A DNA stretch of 64,000 nt from Cyclobacteriaceae bacterium (GTDB taxonomy: Bacteria; Bacteroidota; Bacteroidia; Cytophagales; Cyclobacteriaceae): contig JAKISE010000005.1 of the NCBI GenBank assembly GCA_021648745.1, forward strand, positions 1 to 64,000. Reading direction: 5' to 3'. Made by a program: the position numbers and the translations under genes. Positions 16,261 through 25,757 of the stretch are shown one piece after another. The notes under the pieces were generated by a model. That model was not told where the DNA came from. It saw only the letters and a list, made by a program, of their open reading frames with translations, and ran no database searches. How positions within the stretch are numbered: position 1 is the first letter of the stretch; each line of letters starts with the position of its first letter.

Positions 16261-17811
16261 ATGGATAAAAGTAGTACGCCTCTTCGTTTGGGTTATAAGT
16301 CCGATAATTTACAATCGCAAATTGGAGAAAGTTTAGGTAAGGTTCCGCCCCAAGCACTAGAACTGGAAGAAGCCGTTTTAGGAGCTTTAATGCTCGAAAA
16401 AGATGCCTTATCCGCCATTGCAGATATTCTTAAACCAGAAGCCTTTTATAAAGATGGGCATAGAGTAATTTATGAAGCTATTCTGTTTTTGTTCAACGAT
16501 TCTCAACCAGTAGATTTACTAACTGTTACGGCTCAGTTACGAAAAGATGGCACCTTAGAAGTAGCAGGTGGCGCTTATGCAGTTACAGCACTTACAACCA
16601 AAGTAAACTCAGCTGCTAATGTAGAATATCATTGTCGTATTATCATTGAAATGGCCATTAAGCGGGAGCTTATTCGAGTGTCTGGTGAAATGCAAACGAA
16701 GGCCTTTGAAGAAACAACAGATGTATTTGATTTACTAGATCAAACCGAAAGCGCTCTGTTCGATATTTCTGAGCAGAATATTCGTAAGAATTACGCGGAT
16801 ATGAAATCCATTATGTCTGAAGCCTTAACGGAATTAGAGGCACGCCAAAAACATAAAGATGGTTTAACAGGAGTGCCTTCTGGGTTTTCTGCTTTGGATA
16901 GAGTAACCTCCGGTTGGCAAAAATCTGATTTGGTAATTATAGCTGCTCGTCCCGGTATGGGTAAAACGGCTTTTGTGGTTTCTGCTATGCGTAATGCAGC
17001 AGTTGATTTTGGTAAGCCGGTTGCTATATTTTCGCTAGAAATGTCATCAGTACAATTGGTAAATCGTTTGATAAGTGCCGAATCGGAGCTAGAAGGTGAA
17101 AAGATTAAAAAAGGTTCGTTAGCAGATTATGAGTGGCAGCAATTATTGCATAAAACCGAAAAATTAAGTAAGGCACCTATTTATATAGATGACACCCCAG
17201 CACTAACCATTTTGGAGTTAAGAGCCAAGTGTAGGCGGCTGAAAGCTCAGAACAATATTGAGTTAATTATTGTTGATTATTTGCAGCTTATGAGTGCTGA
17301 TGCACGTGGAGGAGGAGGTAACCGTGAACAGGAAATTGGTATGATTTCGCGTGCTCTAAAAGGCATCGCTAAAGAATTGTCTGTTCCAGTAATTGCACTT
17401 TCGCAATTAAGTAGGGCGGTTGAAACTAGGGGAGGAGATAAACGACCTCAACTTTCAGATTTGAGGGAATCGGGTTCTATAGAGCAGGATGCTGATATTG
17501 TAATGTTCTTGTATCGCCCCGAATATTATGGCTTAACAGAAGATTCGGAAGGAATGCCTACTACAGGGATGGGCGAAGTAATTATTGCCAAGCATAGAAA
17601 TGGATCTTTGGAGAATGTGAAGCTTAAATTCATTGGCAAGTTTACCAAATTTGCTGATTTGGACTTTTCCGATGACGCTGGCTTTAATGCTGGTTCGTTT
17701 CCATCCGATGCAGGTGCTGGTTTTACCAATACTGTTACCTTGCAAAGTGGACTAAACACAGCTCAGGAAGATACTGGTTCTCCTAACGATGATGGGCCTG
17801 CTCCATTTTAG
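16261..17811 (+). CDS. dnaB: Replicative DNA helicase DnaB
   Basis: The protein is 516 aa from the ATG at 16261 (MDKSSTPLRLG); a TTG start at 16219 is in frame but overlaps the -7 box. The N-terminal domain (PPQALELEEAVLGALMLEKDA) is the DnaB interaction domain. The C-terminal RecA-like core has Walker A RPGMGKT, Walker B ELIIVDYLQLM and the arginine-finger region IVMFLYRPEYYG. DnaB is the hexameric fork helicase. No intein is present. The acidic, Gly-rich tail after the core is common in Bacteroidota. Confidence 0.97.
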   Translation: MDKSSTPLRLGYKSDNLQSQIGESLGKVPPQALELEEAVLGALMLEKDALSAIADILKPEAFYKDGHRVIYEAILFLFNDSQPVDLLTVTAQLRKDGTLEVAGGAYAVTALTTKVNSAANVEYHCRIIIEMAIKRELIRVSGEMQTKAFEETTDVFDLLDQTESALFDISEQNIRKNYADMKSIMSEALTELEARQKHKDGLTGVPSGFSALDRVTSGWQKSDLVIIAARPGMGKTAFVVSAMRNAAVDFGKPVAIFSLEMSSVQLVNRLISAESELEGEKIKKGSLADYEWQQLLHKTEKLSKAPIYIDDTPALTILELRAKCRRLKAQNNIELIIVDYLQLMSADARGGGGNREQEIGMISRALKGIAKELSVPVIALSQLSRAVETRGGDKRPQLSDLRESGSIEQDADIVMFLYRPEYYGLTEDSEGMPTTGMGEVIIAKHRNGSLENVKLKFIGKFTKFADLDFSDDAGFNAGSFPSDAGAGFTNTVTLQSGLNTAQEDTGSPNDDGPAPF

Positions 17812-17881
17812 AGTTAGTTATTGGTTAAGAGTTATCAGTAAATTGCAATTCCAGTAACTATTAACTGATTCCCAACAACAC

Positions 17882-18874
17882 ATGAAAGCACTTGTTATAC
17901 AATCTGATTTATCGTTTAAAATTGAGGAAAAGGAAATCCCTACAGCTCAAGAAGGCGAAGCATTAATAAAAATCACGGCTGCTAGTTTAAACAGGCGTGA
18001 TCAATGGATTAGAGAAGGAAAATACCCGAACATTGTGCCTGGAGTTACTTTGGGTTCTGATGGTGTAGGAGAAGTGGTGGAGGTAGGAGGTCAAGCGGAA
18101 TCTTCTTGGATTGGCAAAAAAGTACTTATTAACCCAAATAATAATTGGGGAGATGATGATGAAGCCCAGCAAGACGACTATCATGTACTTGGTCTTCCAA
18201 AAGACGGTGCACTTGCTGAATATGTGGTGGCTAACCTAGATCGTTTAGTTGAAAAGCCAAAGCATCTTACGGACCCAGAAGCAGGAGCTATTCCATTGTC
18301 AGCGCTAACCGCTTACAGAGCTTGCTTTACAAAAGGGGGCGTTGAAAAAGGAACCAAAGTGCTTATTTCCGGTTTTGGTGGAGGCGTGGCTCAAATGGCA
18401 GCTTTATTTTCCATAACAATTGGGGCAGATACTTTTGTAACTTCGAGCAATAAAGACAATATTAAATTAGCCAAAGAAAAAGGAGCTATAGAGGGGTTTG
18501 ATTACACCGAAAAAGACTGGCACAGGAATGTAAAAAGAAGGCACGGTGGCTTTGATGTAATTATTGATAGTGCAGGAGGCAATCAGTTTGGGCAATTGAT
18601 TAAACTCCTTAACCCTAAAGGGAGGTTGGTATTTTACGGTGCAACAAATGGATTGCCAGCTACCATTGATTTATACACTATGTTTTGGCGCCAGCTTTCA
18701 GTTGTAGGTACTACCATGGGCAGCGATAGAGAATTTGAGCGAATGGTTGAGTTTGTAAAATCATTCCAGATCATTCCTATTATTGGCAGCGTGCGCCCCT
18801 TTGATGAAGTAATTGCCGCCTTAGATGATATGAAAAAAGGCGGCATAATGGGAAAATCGGTTCTTATATTTTAA
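17882..18874 (+). CDS. Zinc-type alcohol dehydrogenase/quinone oxidoreductase (MDR)
   Basis: The 330-aa protein has the MDR superfamily order: GroES-like N-domain (AASLNRRDQWIREGKYP, PGVTLGSDGVGEV) followed by an NAD(P)-binding Rossmann domain (VLISGFGGGVAQMAALF; GGFDVIIDSAGG). The catalytic-zinc Cys after the GSDGVG stretch is replaced, and no four-Cys structural zinc loop is seen, so it is probably a zinc-independent NADPH reductase of the quinone oxidoreductase type. Substrate cannot be predicted. It follows dnaB by 70 bp. Confidence 0.85.
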   Translation: MKALVIQSDLSFKIEEKEIPTAQEGEALIKITAASLNRRDQWIREGKYPNIVPGVTLGSDGVGEVVEVGGQAESSWIGKKVLINPNNNWGDDDEAQQDDYHVLGLPKDGALAEYVVANLDRLVEKPKHLTDPEAGAIPLSALTAYRACFTKGGVEKGTKVLISGFGGGVAQMAALFSITIGADTFVTSSNKDNIKLAKEKGAIEGFDYTEKDWHRNVKRRHGGFDVIIDSAGGNQFGQLIKLLNPKGRLVFYGATNGLPATIDLYTMFWRQLSVVGTTMGSDREFERMVEFVKSFQIIPIIGSVRPFDEVIAALDDMKKGGIMGKSVLIF

Positions 18875-18916
18875 GCCTGATTTAATGCTATTGATATAAA
18901 ATGATTCGAAGTTTGT

Positions 18917-18933
18917 AACTTTATAGTAAAGTT
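18917..18933 (+). promoter_or_regulatory. Palindrome, candidate operator of the PemK/MazF pair
   Basis: AACTTTA-TAG-TAAAGTT is a perfect 7-bp inverted repeat 7 bp before the antitoxin ATG. It is well placed for autorepression and covers a -7-like TAACTTTA. Confidence 0.4.
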
Positions 18934-18939
18934 TAATTA

Positions 18940-19179
18940 ATGAAAGCAATTGAAATTGAATCAAAGACTGATGCTGGAGGCAATTTAAAGATTGACTATA
19001 AATTAGCTATTCCAGATAGAAAGGTACGAGTATTGATTTTGGTGGATGATGTTCAATATGAAAATCAAGAAGAAGATCAGTGGATGAAATCAATCTCTAA
19101 AAATCCAGCGTTTGAATTTTTAGACAACCCAGCTGAAGATATTTATTCAAAAAAAGATGGAAAACCTGTTAATGATTAA
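18940..19179 (+). CDS. Putative antitoxin of the PemK/MazF pair
   Basis: The 79-aa acidic protein is not clearly in a named family. It begins MKAIEIESKTDAGGNLKIDY, which hints at a beta-strand pair, and has an acidic C-terminus of the type that wraps around a toxin. The toxin gene overlaps its last 8 bp. Its small size, overlap and upstream palindrome support an antitoxin role. The function comes from context, not homology. Confidence 0.65.
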   Translation: MKAIEIESKTDAGGNLKIDYKLAIPDRKVRVLILVDDVQYENQEEDQWMKSISKNPAFEFLDNPAEDIYSKKDGKPVND

Positions 19180-19516
19180 GTATTCCATTGTATTAGTCCC
19201 GTTCCCATTTGATGATTTTTCAAGCTCTAAAGTTAGGCCAGCTTTATGTTTAACTTCAGAAATCGGTTCTTATAGTCATATCATAATTGCATTCATATCT
19301 AGTAGAGTACCAAACACATTATCAGAATATGATATCATTATCAGAAAAGGATCTACTCAATGGGAAGGTTCTGGTTTAATTGTTGACTCAGTAATTCGAC
19401 TGCATAAAATGGTAACAATTCCTAAATCGGCTATTCAAAGAGAATTAGGAGAAATTAACAGCTTGGTTAAGGAGGACATAGTTTCTAAGTTGAAGAAACT
19501 TTTTGAACATCCATAA
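19172..19516 (+). CDS. PemK/MazF family endoribonuclease toxin
   Basis: The 114-aa protein starts at ATG 19172, inside the antitoxin's last codons; a longer frame from 19157 would deepen the overlap. The family pattern is VLVPFPFDDFSSSKVRPALCL at the N-terminus, close to the usual PFPxxxxxKxRPALVL, followed by IIIAFISSR and the RLHKMVTIPKSAI block. PemK/MazF toxins cut mRNA at short sequences. The frame is intact. The VWA membrane gene follows 15 bp later. Confidence 0.85.
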   Translation: MIKYSIVLVPFPFDDFSSSKVRPALCLTSEIGSYSHIIIAFISSRVPNTLSEYDIIIRKGSTQWEGSGLIVDSVIRLHKMVTIPKSAIQRELGEINSLVKEDIVSKLKKLFEHP

Positions 19517-19530
19517 CAGTTATTAAATAA

Positions 19531-21591
19531 ATGACCAATCTCTCTCTCTCATATTCTTTCTGGTGGGTATTTCTCTGTATAATAATAGGAGGGGTTTATG
19601 CGTGGGTTCAATACGCAAAACAGGCTCCTTGGTCAATTCAGTTAAATTATGGATTAGCAGGTTTACGGTGGCTACTAATTTCTTTGCTTTCTTTTTTACT
19701 GATGGAACCATACTTGAACACTATTAAGAATCAATTTCAAAAACCTTTATTTATTGTGGCTATTGATAACTCAACATCAATTGTTTCGAGTAATTCAAGT
19801 CTGCAAAGTGAGGTAATAAAAGCACTGAATCAAATAGAGGGAAAATTGACAAGCCAAGGCTATGATGTTTCAGTAGTTGGTCTTAAGGGCAATCCAATTG
19901 CGAAAGTTGATTCTTTGAAATTTGATCAAAACGCTACTGATTTATCTAGGCAGTTGAATAATATTAAAAGAGATTATGATAATTATAACGTGGGAGGAAT
20001 GGTGCTCCTCTCAGATGGAATCTTTAATCAAGGTTACTCACCTTTAGCTATTTCAACAAAGTACCCTATTTATACCATTGGCATTGGAGATACTTCTAAG
20101 ATTAAGGATTTAGCCATTATTAAAGTGGCTCATAATGCTACCGTATTTGAAGGCAATAGCTTGATGTTGGAAATTCACTCCTTAAACACTGGCTATGAAC
20201 ATATAAGCACTGAATTAAAAATTAGGAGTAAGGGTAAATTGGTTTCGAGCAAAAAGGTTGATTTTAACCTTAATCAATTATTAAATAAAACAATTATTTC
20301 CGTTCCTATTGCAGGTAGTGGTAAGCAATCATTACGTATTGAGTTAACTCCTGTTGATGGTGAATTTACCCAATTAAATAATACCAAAACCATATATTTC
20401 GATGTGATCGATGCGCAAAAGAGGATTTTGATTGTGGCATCTTCTCCGCACCCTGACATAAAGGCCATAAAATCCTCTATTGAAAGGAATGAATATTATA
20501 ATGTAGAATTGGTCTATGGTTTACCAAAGACTTTGGATTATGATTTAATAATCGCCCACCAATACCCAGGCTCTCAAACTAGCAATCAAGATAAGCAGAG
20601 CTTTATTAATTCAGATGTTCCAAAATGGATGATTATTGGGCAGGGTAGTAATACCAGGTTTTTACAAGCCAATTTGCCTTTTCCCATTTCTGGTTCAGGA
20701 TTTAGCAAATCAGATCTTGTAAAACCAATAGTAAATACCAGTTTTGATTATTTTAAAGTAAGTGATGGCTTTGTGAGCTGGGCTTCTGATTTACCCCCTA
20801 TTACAACTCCATACGGGATAAGTTCTAATGACCCTCTTTCAACAGTACTTCTCTACCAGCAAATTGGCAGTGTGGCCACTCAAAATCCGCTCTTGTTTTT
20901 TTCTAAACATAAAGAATCGAGTTTGGGAGTTTTACTAGGCACCAATAGCTGGAAATGGAAGTTAGATGAGTACCGATTGAGTCAATCTCATCAATATTTT
21001 AATGAACTAATTTCAAAAACAGTTCAATACTTAAGTGCCGATACCCGTAAGAAGCGATTTTACGTAGCCCCTCAAAAAGTGGTGTACGAAAAAGGGGAGA
21101 TTGTTCTTTTTGAAACGCAAGAGTATAATGCATTATTTGAGCAAATTACTGGCAATAAGGTTGACTTGGAGGTTAAGGGGGAAGGTGGAGAGGCAAAAAC
21201 GTTCTCGTACGTTCCTCTTAGTCTAAATTCGGTGTATAAAGTAAGAAATCTAGAGGAAGGTGTTTATAGCTTTACGGCTCGAACAAAAATTGAAGAGAAA
21301 GTATACCTTTCAAAAGGTCAGTTTATTATTAAATCTTTGGACTTAGAACACCTAAACCCAAAGGCAGATTTTGATTTGCTCCATAAAATAGCTGTTAAAT
21401 CAAAGGGAGAGTTCTATGCATTTGCGAACATCAATGACTTTAATAACAAGATAGAAGAACTCGAGCCTGTTTCAACCATTCACTCTACTCAAAAAGAGGA
21501 GCCCTTGCTTAACCTAAAATGGATTTTCGGGCTACTTATAGTCATAGCCTCAACAGAATGGTTCTTGCGTAAATTTTACGGAGGTTATTAA
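19531..21591 (+). CDS. Membrane-anchored protein with VWA-like domain
   Basis: The 686-aa protein has two N-terminal transmembrane segments (~8-27 and ~36-57) and one at the C-terminus (~660-680). Residues ~70-215 resemble a von Willebrand A domain: the MIDAS-like FIVAIDNSTSI (DxSxS) and VGGMVLLSDGIFNQG. The large central part is periplasmic and includes Ig-like strands. Similar membrane VWA proteins occur in Bacteroidota beside Bat/MoxR genes, but none is seen here. Role unknown. The topology and VWA call are moderately sure. Confidence 0.7.
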   Translation: MTNLSLSYSFWWVFLCIIIGGVYAWVQYAKQAPWSIQLNYGLAGLRWLLISLLSFLLMEPYLNTIKNQFQKPLFIVAIDNSTSIVSSNSSLQSEVIKALNQIEGKLTSQGYDVSVVGLKGNPIAKVDSLKFDQNATDLSRQLNNIKRDYDNYNVGGMVLLSDGIFNQGYSPLAISTKYPIYTIGIGDTSKIKDLAIIKVAHNATVFEGNSLMLEIHSLNTGYEHISTELKIRSKGKLVSSKKVDFNLNQLLNKTIISVPIAGSGKQSLRIELTPVDGEFTQLNNTKTIYFDVIDAQKRILIVASSPHPDIKAIKSSIERNEYYNVELVYGLPKTLDYDLIIAHQYPGSQTSNQDKQSFINSDVPKWMIIGQGSNTRFLQANLPFPISGSGFSKSDLVKPIVNTSFDYFKVSDGFVSWASDLPPITTPYGISSNDPLSTVLLYQQIGSVATQNPLLFFSKHKESSLGVLLGTNSWKWKLDEYRLSQSHQYFNELISKTVQYLSADTRKKRFYVAPQKVVYEKGEIVLFETQEYNALFEQITGNKVDLEVKGEGGEAKTFSYVPLSLNSVYKVRNLEEGVYSFTARTKIEEKVYLSKGQFIIKSLDLEHLNPKADFDLLHKIAVKSKGEFYAFANINDFNNKIEELEPVSTIHSTQKEEPLLNLKWIFGLLIVIASTEWFLRKFYGGY

Positions 21592-21602
21592 TTTGATAAA
21601 GC

Positions 21603-21660
21603 CATGCTGGATTTATTTCAACATATTTTATGAAGATACTGAAACAAGTTCGGGGTGACC
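21603..21660. repeat. Dispersed palindromic repeat (CTGAAACAAGTTC type)
   Basis: CATGCTGGATTTATTTCAACAT and TGAAGATACTGAAACAAG... ending GTTCGGGGTGACC are partly inverted arms. From memory, the CTGAAACAAGTTC...GGGTGAC motif recurs in intergenic DNA of this phylum. It sits between the convergent VWA and OsmC genes. Confidence 0.4.
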
Positions 21661-21683
21661 TAAGAATTTTTATATTAAGTGAA

Positions 21684-22091
21684 TTATTTACTTTCAAACA
21701 CCTCACACTCGATTTCTATTTCAGCCTTAACAGAGGCTGCAGCAGAGCAGTACTTGTGAGTGGCCATAATTGCCACTTTTTCAAAGGTTGCTAAATTGGT
21801 ATCAGGAGAGATTAAGGTATATTTAGAAGTGATATGAGTAAGCCCTCTTGGGTGCTCGTCTCTTCGTACACCGGTGGTTTCTACGGTAAGATCAACAAAA
21901 GTTTTACGCTTTTTCTTGAGCATAGATACAATATCTACAGCTGCACAACCAGCAATGGATGCTAACATTATTTCAATGGGTGCAAGACTTTTTTTGTCTT
22001 CTGCCTTACGCATATCTATATTGATGGTATTGCCATTTTCATTTTCGGCAATGTATAATTCATCTTCTAAGTAGCGGGTAATTACTTTCAT
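21684..22091 (-). CDS. OsmC/Ohr family peroxiredoxin-like protein
   Basis: The 135-aa protein shows the OsmC pattern with the two cysteines at Cys49 (ASIAGCAAVDIV) and Cys115 (THKYCSAAASV). OsmC/Ohr members reduce organic hydroperoxides using low-molecular-weight or lipoyl thiols. It lies ~150 bp downstream of tpx on the same strand, a redox-defence neighbourhood. A decayed dispersed repeat lies between them. Start fixed by MKVITRYLED. Confidence 0.88.
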   Translation of the reverse strand: MKVITRYLEDELYIAENENGNTINIDMRKAEDKKSLAPIEIMLASIAGCAAVDIVSMLKKKRKTFVDLTVETTGVRRDEHPRGLTHITSKYTLISPDTNLATFEKVAIMATHKYCSAAASVKAEIEIECEVFESK

Positions 22092-22137
22092 AGTTTTCTA
22101 AAATTAAAACATCATAACGATCCGCCTTTTGATGGGG

Positions 22138-22233
22138 AAGCAATCTGTTTATAAATTTCAGTTTAATATTAACAGATTTCTTCGTGCCCTGCCTTTGCCG
22201 AAACGGCTACGTGCAGGCAGGCTCGCAATGACG
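22138..22233. repeat. Dispersed palindromic repeat, decayed copy
   Basis: Inner arms GAAGCAATCTGTT (22138-22150) and AACAGATTTCTTC (22171-22183) are inverted; the right edge GCTCGCAATGACG (22221-22233) equals that of the element at 1722-1804. The left CATTGCG edge has decayed. A nested CCTGCC...GGCAGG hairpin lies on the right side. Confidence 0.55.
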
Positions 22234-22246
22234 ATAAGGTATTTAT

Positions 22247-22741
22247 TTATAAAGCAGCCAATGCCTTATCGTAATCAGGCTCTTGAACTATTTCAGGAAC
22301 TTGCTCTGAATAGATAACTTTCCCATCTTCATCAATCACTACTACTGCTCTTGAGTGTAGCCCTTCCATTGGGCCATCTACAATATTGGTTTTATAGGCC
22401 GTAGCAAAATTGGTATTTTTAAAATCTGAAAGATTAATTACATTTTTAATTCCTTCTGCCTCGCAAAAACGATTGTGAGCAAAAGGTAAATCTTTAGAAA
22501 TGTTTAAGATAGTAACATCATTATTGCTAGCTTCCTCATTGAATTTACGCACCGAAGCAGCACAAATACCTGTATCTAAGGAAGGGAATATGTTAAGGAT
22601 TACTTTTTTGCCTTTAAAATCAGAAAGACTAGCGTTTGATAAATCAGTTTTTGTAAGCGTAAAAAGTGGAGCTTCATGCCCTGCTTCTGGCAAAGAGCCT
22701 GCAGTATGAATGTCGTTTCCTTTTAATGTAATCGTAGCCAT
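22247..22741 (-). CDS. tpx: Thiol peroxidase Tpx
   Basis: The 164-aa protein is standard for atypical 2-Cys peroxiredoxin Tpx. The peroxidatic Cys60 is in SLDTGICAASVRKF and the resolving Cys93 in NRFCEAEGI. It reduces H2O2 and alkyl peroxides, recycled by thioredoxin; trxB is elsewhere in this window. It follows aconitase by 79 bp on the same strand. No signal peptide. Confidence 0.95.
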   Translation of the reverse strand: MATITLKGNDIHTAGSLPEAGHEAPLFTLTKTDLSNASLSDFKGKKVILNIFPSLDTGICAASVRKFNEEASNNDVTILNISKDLPFAHNRFCEAEGIKNVINLSDFKNTNFATAYKTNIVDGPMEGLHSRAVVVIDEDGKVIYSEQVPEIVQEPDYDKALAAL

Positions 22742-22773
22742 ATTTTTTTAGTTATTTGTTAATGGGTTATTAA

Positions 22774-22811
22774 TTATTGGTTTTAGAATTAACTTATTAG
22801 ATAACCAATAA
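22774..22811. repeat. Inverted repeat between acn and tpx
   Basis: TTATTGGTT (22774-22782) and AACCAATAA (22803-22811) are perfect 9-bp arms with a 20-nt loop. No T-run follows on the minus strand, so it may be an mRNA processing or stability hairpin in a shared transcript, or chance low-complexity sequence. Confidence 0.35.
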
Positions 22812-22820
22812 CTGTTTTTT

Positions 22821-25085
22821 TTATTTCTGTTGTTTAATCAAATTTAATGCTGATCCTGCATTAAACCACTCTATTTGACTTTGATTATACGTATGGTTGC
22901 AAACTACTACATCACTTGTCCCATCTTTATGAGATAGTTTCAGTAGAATTTGTTTTCCAGGGGCGAAGTTATTTAGGTTAACAGTTTCAATTATATCATC
23001 TTCCTGAAATTTGGTGTAATCATCCTTATTATCGAAGGTTAGGCCAAGCATTCCTTGTTTCTTCAGGTTTGTTTCGTGAATTCTAGCAAATGATTTTACT
23101 AATACAATTCGAACTCCCAAATGACGAGGTTCCATTGCTGCGTGTTCCCTCGAAGACCCTTCACCATAATTTTCATCTCCAACGACAATAGATCCGACAC
23201 CTGCAGCTTTATAGGCTCTTTGGGTTGCTGGCACGGCACCATATTCACCTGTTAATTGATTTTTAACAGAATTTGTTTGCTCGTTATAATAATTAACCGC
23301 ACCAATTAGCATATTATCAGAAATATTATCTAAATGACCTCTATAACGTAACCAAGGGCCAGCCATTGAAATATGATCAGTAGTACATTTTCCTTTGGCT
23401 TTTATTAAAAGCTTCATTTCTGTAAGCTCGCCTCCAGGAAAAGGGGAAAAAGGTTCTAATAATTGCAATCTTTTAGAATCTTCTGCTACAGATATAGTGA
23501 CACCAGAACCATCGTCAGCAGGTTCTTTGTAGCCATTATCTTCTACTGCAAATCCTTGAGTTGGCAATTCTATGCCGGTAGGCTCTGCTAGTTTAACAGA
23601 TTCTCCTTTATCATTTACAAGCTCATCAGTTACAGGATTGAAATCTAATTTACCTGAAATGGCAATGGCGGCCACCATTTCTGGAGAGGCAACAAATGCG
23701 TGCGTATTTGGGTTGCCATCAGCACGTTTTGCAAAATTTCTATTAAATGAGTGCACAATGGAGTTTTTCTTTTGATCTTCTGCCCCTGGCCTTGCCCACT
23801 GGCCAATACAAGGGCCACAGGCATTGGTAAATATTTTAGTAGATTCAAACTTATTAAATGTATCTAATAGACCATCTCTTTCCGCTGTAAAACGAACTTG
23901 CTCAGAGCCTGGGTTGATTCCCAACGAAGCCTTAGCAGTGAGTCCTTTGCTAACCGCATCCTCTACAATGGAAGCTGCTCGAGTCAAATCTTCATACGAA
24001 GAATTAGTACACGAGCCAATCAAAGCCCACTCAATATCTGTAGGCCAATCATTGGCAGCAGCTTTTTCCTTCATTTCAGCTACTGGAGTAGCTAAATCAG
24101 GCGTAAATGGCCCGTTTAAATGAGGGGTAAGTTCTGAAAGATTAATTTCAATTACTTCGTCAAAATATTGTTCTGGGTTGGCGTATACTTCAGGGTCACC
24201 AGTTAAGTGCTCTTTAACCTCATCTGCCAAATCAACCACATCTTGACGACCAGTAGAAGCTAAATATCTACGCATACTATCGTCATAACCAAAAGTTGAA
24301 GTGGTTGCACCAATTTCAGCCCCCATATTACAGATTGTTCCTTTACCAGTAGCAGATAACGACTTAGCACCCTCACCAAAATATTCAACAATGGCACCTG
24401 TGCCACCTTTGGCGGTTAAAATACCCGCAACTTTTAGGATAACATCCTTAGGAGCTGTCCAGCCATTTAGCCTACCTATTAGTTTAACCCCAATTAGTTT
24501 CGGAAATTTCAATTCCCAAGGCATATTCGCCATTACATCAACCGCATCAGCACCACCAACACCTATGGCCACCATGCCTAAACCACCAGCATTAACTGTA
24601 TGCGAATCTGTCCCGATCATCATTCCTCCAGGAAATGCATAATTCTCTAATACTACTTGGTGAATAATGCCTGCACCTGGTTTCCAAAACCCAATCCCAT
24701 ACTTATTCGATACCGTTTCAAGAAAGTCAAACACTTCTCCCGAAGCTGATTTAGCTGATGATAAATCATTAGCAGCTCCTTCTTTGGCTAAAATTAAATG
24801 ATCGCAATGCACAGTGGTTGGCACAGCTACTTTGGTTTTACCAGCTTGCATAAATTGCAATAAGGCCATTTGAGCAGTAGCATCCTGGCAAGCAATCCTG
24901 TCTGGGGCAAAATCAACATAAGTCATTCCTCTTTTATGGGAGACACTGGCATTTCCTTCTGATAGATGTGCATATAAAATTTTCTCTGAAAGAGTAAGTG
25001 GGTGGTTAACTATTTTACGTGCTGCTGCAATGCGTTCTGGGTAGGCTGCGTACACAGCTTTTATCATATCAATGTCGAATGCCAT
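22821..25085 (-). CDS. acn: Aconitate hydratase (mitochondrial-type)
   Basis: The 754-aa enzyme has the length and motifs of mitochondrial-type aconitase. The [4Fe-4S] ligands lie in [11 protein letters not shown] and in [10 protein letters not shown]. Substrate residues appear in [17 protein letters not shown] and in the swivelling-domain motif [17 protein letters not shown]. It interconverts citrate and isocitrate in the TCA cycle. Start fixed by [19 protein letters not shown]. Tpx is downstream, which may help protect the oxidant-sensitive cluster, though this is inference. Confidence 0.97.
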   Translation of the reverse strand: MAFDIDMIKAVYAAYPERIAAARKIVNHPLTLSEKILYAHLSEGNASVSHKRGMTYVDFAPDRIACQDATAQMALLQFMQAGKTKVAVPTTVHCDHLILAKEGAANDLSSAKSASGEVFDFLETVSNKYGIGFWKPGAGIIHQVVLENYAFPGGMMIGTDSHTVNAGGLGMVAIGVGGADAVDVMANMPWELKFPKLIGVKLIGRLNGWTAPKDVILKVAGILTAKGGTGAIVEYFGEGAKSLSATGKGTICNMGAEIGATTSTFGYDDSMRRYLASTGRQDVVDLADEVKEHLTGDPEVYANPEQYFDEVIEINLSELTPHLNGPFTPDLATPVAEMKEKAAANDWPTDIEWALIGSCTNSSYEDLTRAASIVEDAVSKGLTAKASLGINPGSEQVRFTAERDGLLDTFNKFESTKIFTNACGPCIGQWARPGAEDQKKNSIVHSFNRNFAKRADGNPNTHAFVASPEMVAAIAISGKLDFNPVTDELVNDKGESVKLAEPTGIELPTQGFAVEDNGYKEPADDGSGVTISVAEDSKRLQLLEPFSPFPGGELTEMKLLIKAKGKCTTDHISMAGPWLRYRGHLDNISDNMLIGAVNYYNEQTNSVKNQLTGEYGAVPATQRAYKAAGVGSIVVGDENYGEGSSREHAAMEPRHLGVRIVLVKSFARIHETNLKKQGMLGLTFDNKDDYTKFQEDDIIETVNLNNFAPGKQILLKLSHKDGTSDVVVCNHTYNQSQIEWFNAGSALNLIKQQK

Positions 25086-25406
25086 AAGTATAAATTAGAA
25101 TGTTTAAAATCTTTTCGAGTTACCCTTAATATATAAGACTTTTTAATGTTAATAAAAAGGAATTACCCCTGTATTTTTTTGGAATACAAATTTAGTATAA
25201 ATTGTGATGTAATGGATGCGTTTTAAGCTTTGTATTGATTGATTTATACAATTATTTTTCCGTTCTTTAGGCGCGATAAAGTATTCTAAGTAAAACAATC
25301 TGGAGTCTAGGTTTATATACCTAAGGCATTGAATGCCAAAATGGCCTACCTTTGGGTTACTTTATGTTAAAATTATCCATTTATTAAGTACATTTTGAAT
25401 ATTCAG
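25086..25406. other. Gene-free 321-bp divergent region
   Basis: This gap separates leftward acn from the rightward secreted-protein operon. It holds a short hairpin GGCATT-GA-ATGCC near 25325, the -7 match at 25347, and a minus-strand -7 match TAAATTTG (25194-25187) for acn that lacks a partner -33. Nothing else recognisable. Confidence 0.5.
25347..25354 (+). promoter_or_regulatory. -7 box match for the secreted-protein/adhesin operon
   Basis: TACCTTTG fits TAnnTTTG exactly and predicts a ~45-nt leader. No TTTG lies at the right spacing; only TTG (25329-25331) at 15 bp. Confidence 0.35.
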
Positions 25407-25751
25407 ATGAAATATAAAATATTGATAATCACGTTAGTAGTGATGTCTTTTGGATCTATAAGTGCTTTCCCTCAATGCACAAATAAAATTTCTGTTGATT
25501 CTAATGTGAATCCCACTAAAACTACTGGGGTGATTTTAGTCGATATTAAAAGTGATACAAACTATACCTGTACTCTTCTTGTCGAAACTGCCTCTGGAGA
25601 TGTTTTAGTTAGCAAAAAAAAGGCAAGAGGTAATAAAAAGCTGGAATTTAAGGATTTGAATTTGGATAAATTATATTCTATTAAGGTGGTTTTTTCTAAT
25701 GAAAAAGACTTTTTGTGTAGTAGTTTAAGTAAAAAAATAATTCTGAAGTAG
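25407..25751 (+). CDS. Small secreted protein of unknown function
   Basis: The 114-aa protein starts at ATG 25407 (a TTG at 25395 is in frame). It has a signal peptide (~1-23, ending ISAFPQ). The mature part, CTNKISVDSNVNPTK..., has alternating beta-like strands (GVILVDIKSDTNYTCTLLVE, YSIKVVFSN) and looks like one Ig-like or SprB-like unit. It is only 6 bp upstream of the large adhesin, so they are co-transcribed and may act together at the surface. No family recognised. Confidence 0.6.
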   Translation: MKYKILIITLVVMSFGSISAFPQCTNKISVDSNVNPTKTTGVILVDIKSDTNYTCTLLVETASGDVLVSKKKARGNKKLEFKDLNLDKLYSIKVVFSNEKDFLCSSLSKKIILK

Positions 25752-25757
25752 GTTATT

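Noticed and set aside
24301..24642. Rightward 113-codon frame opposite aconitase
   Set aside because: Shadow of a highly conserved gene; no start-site context and no domain.
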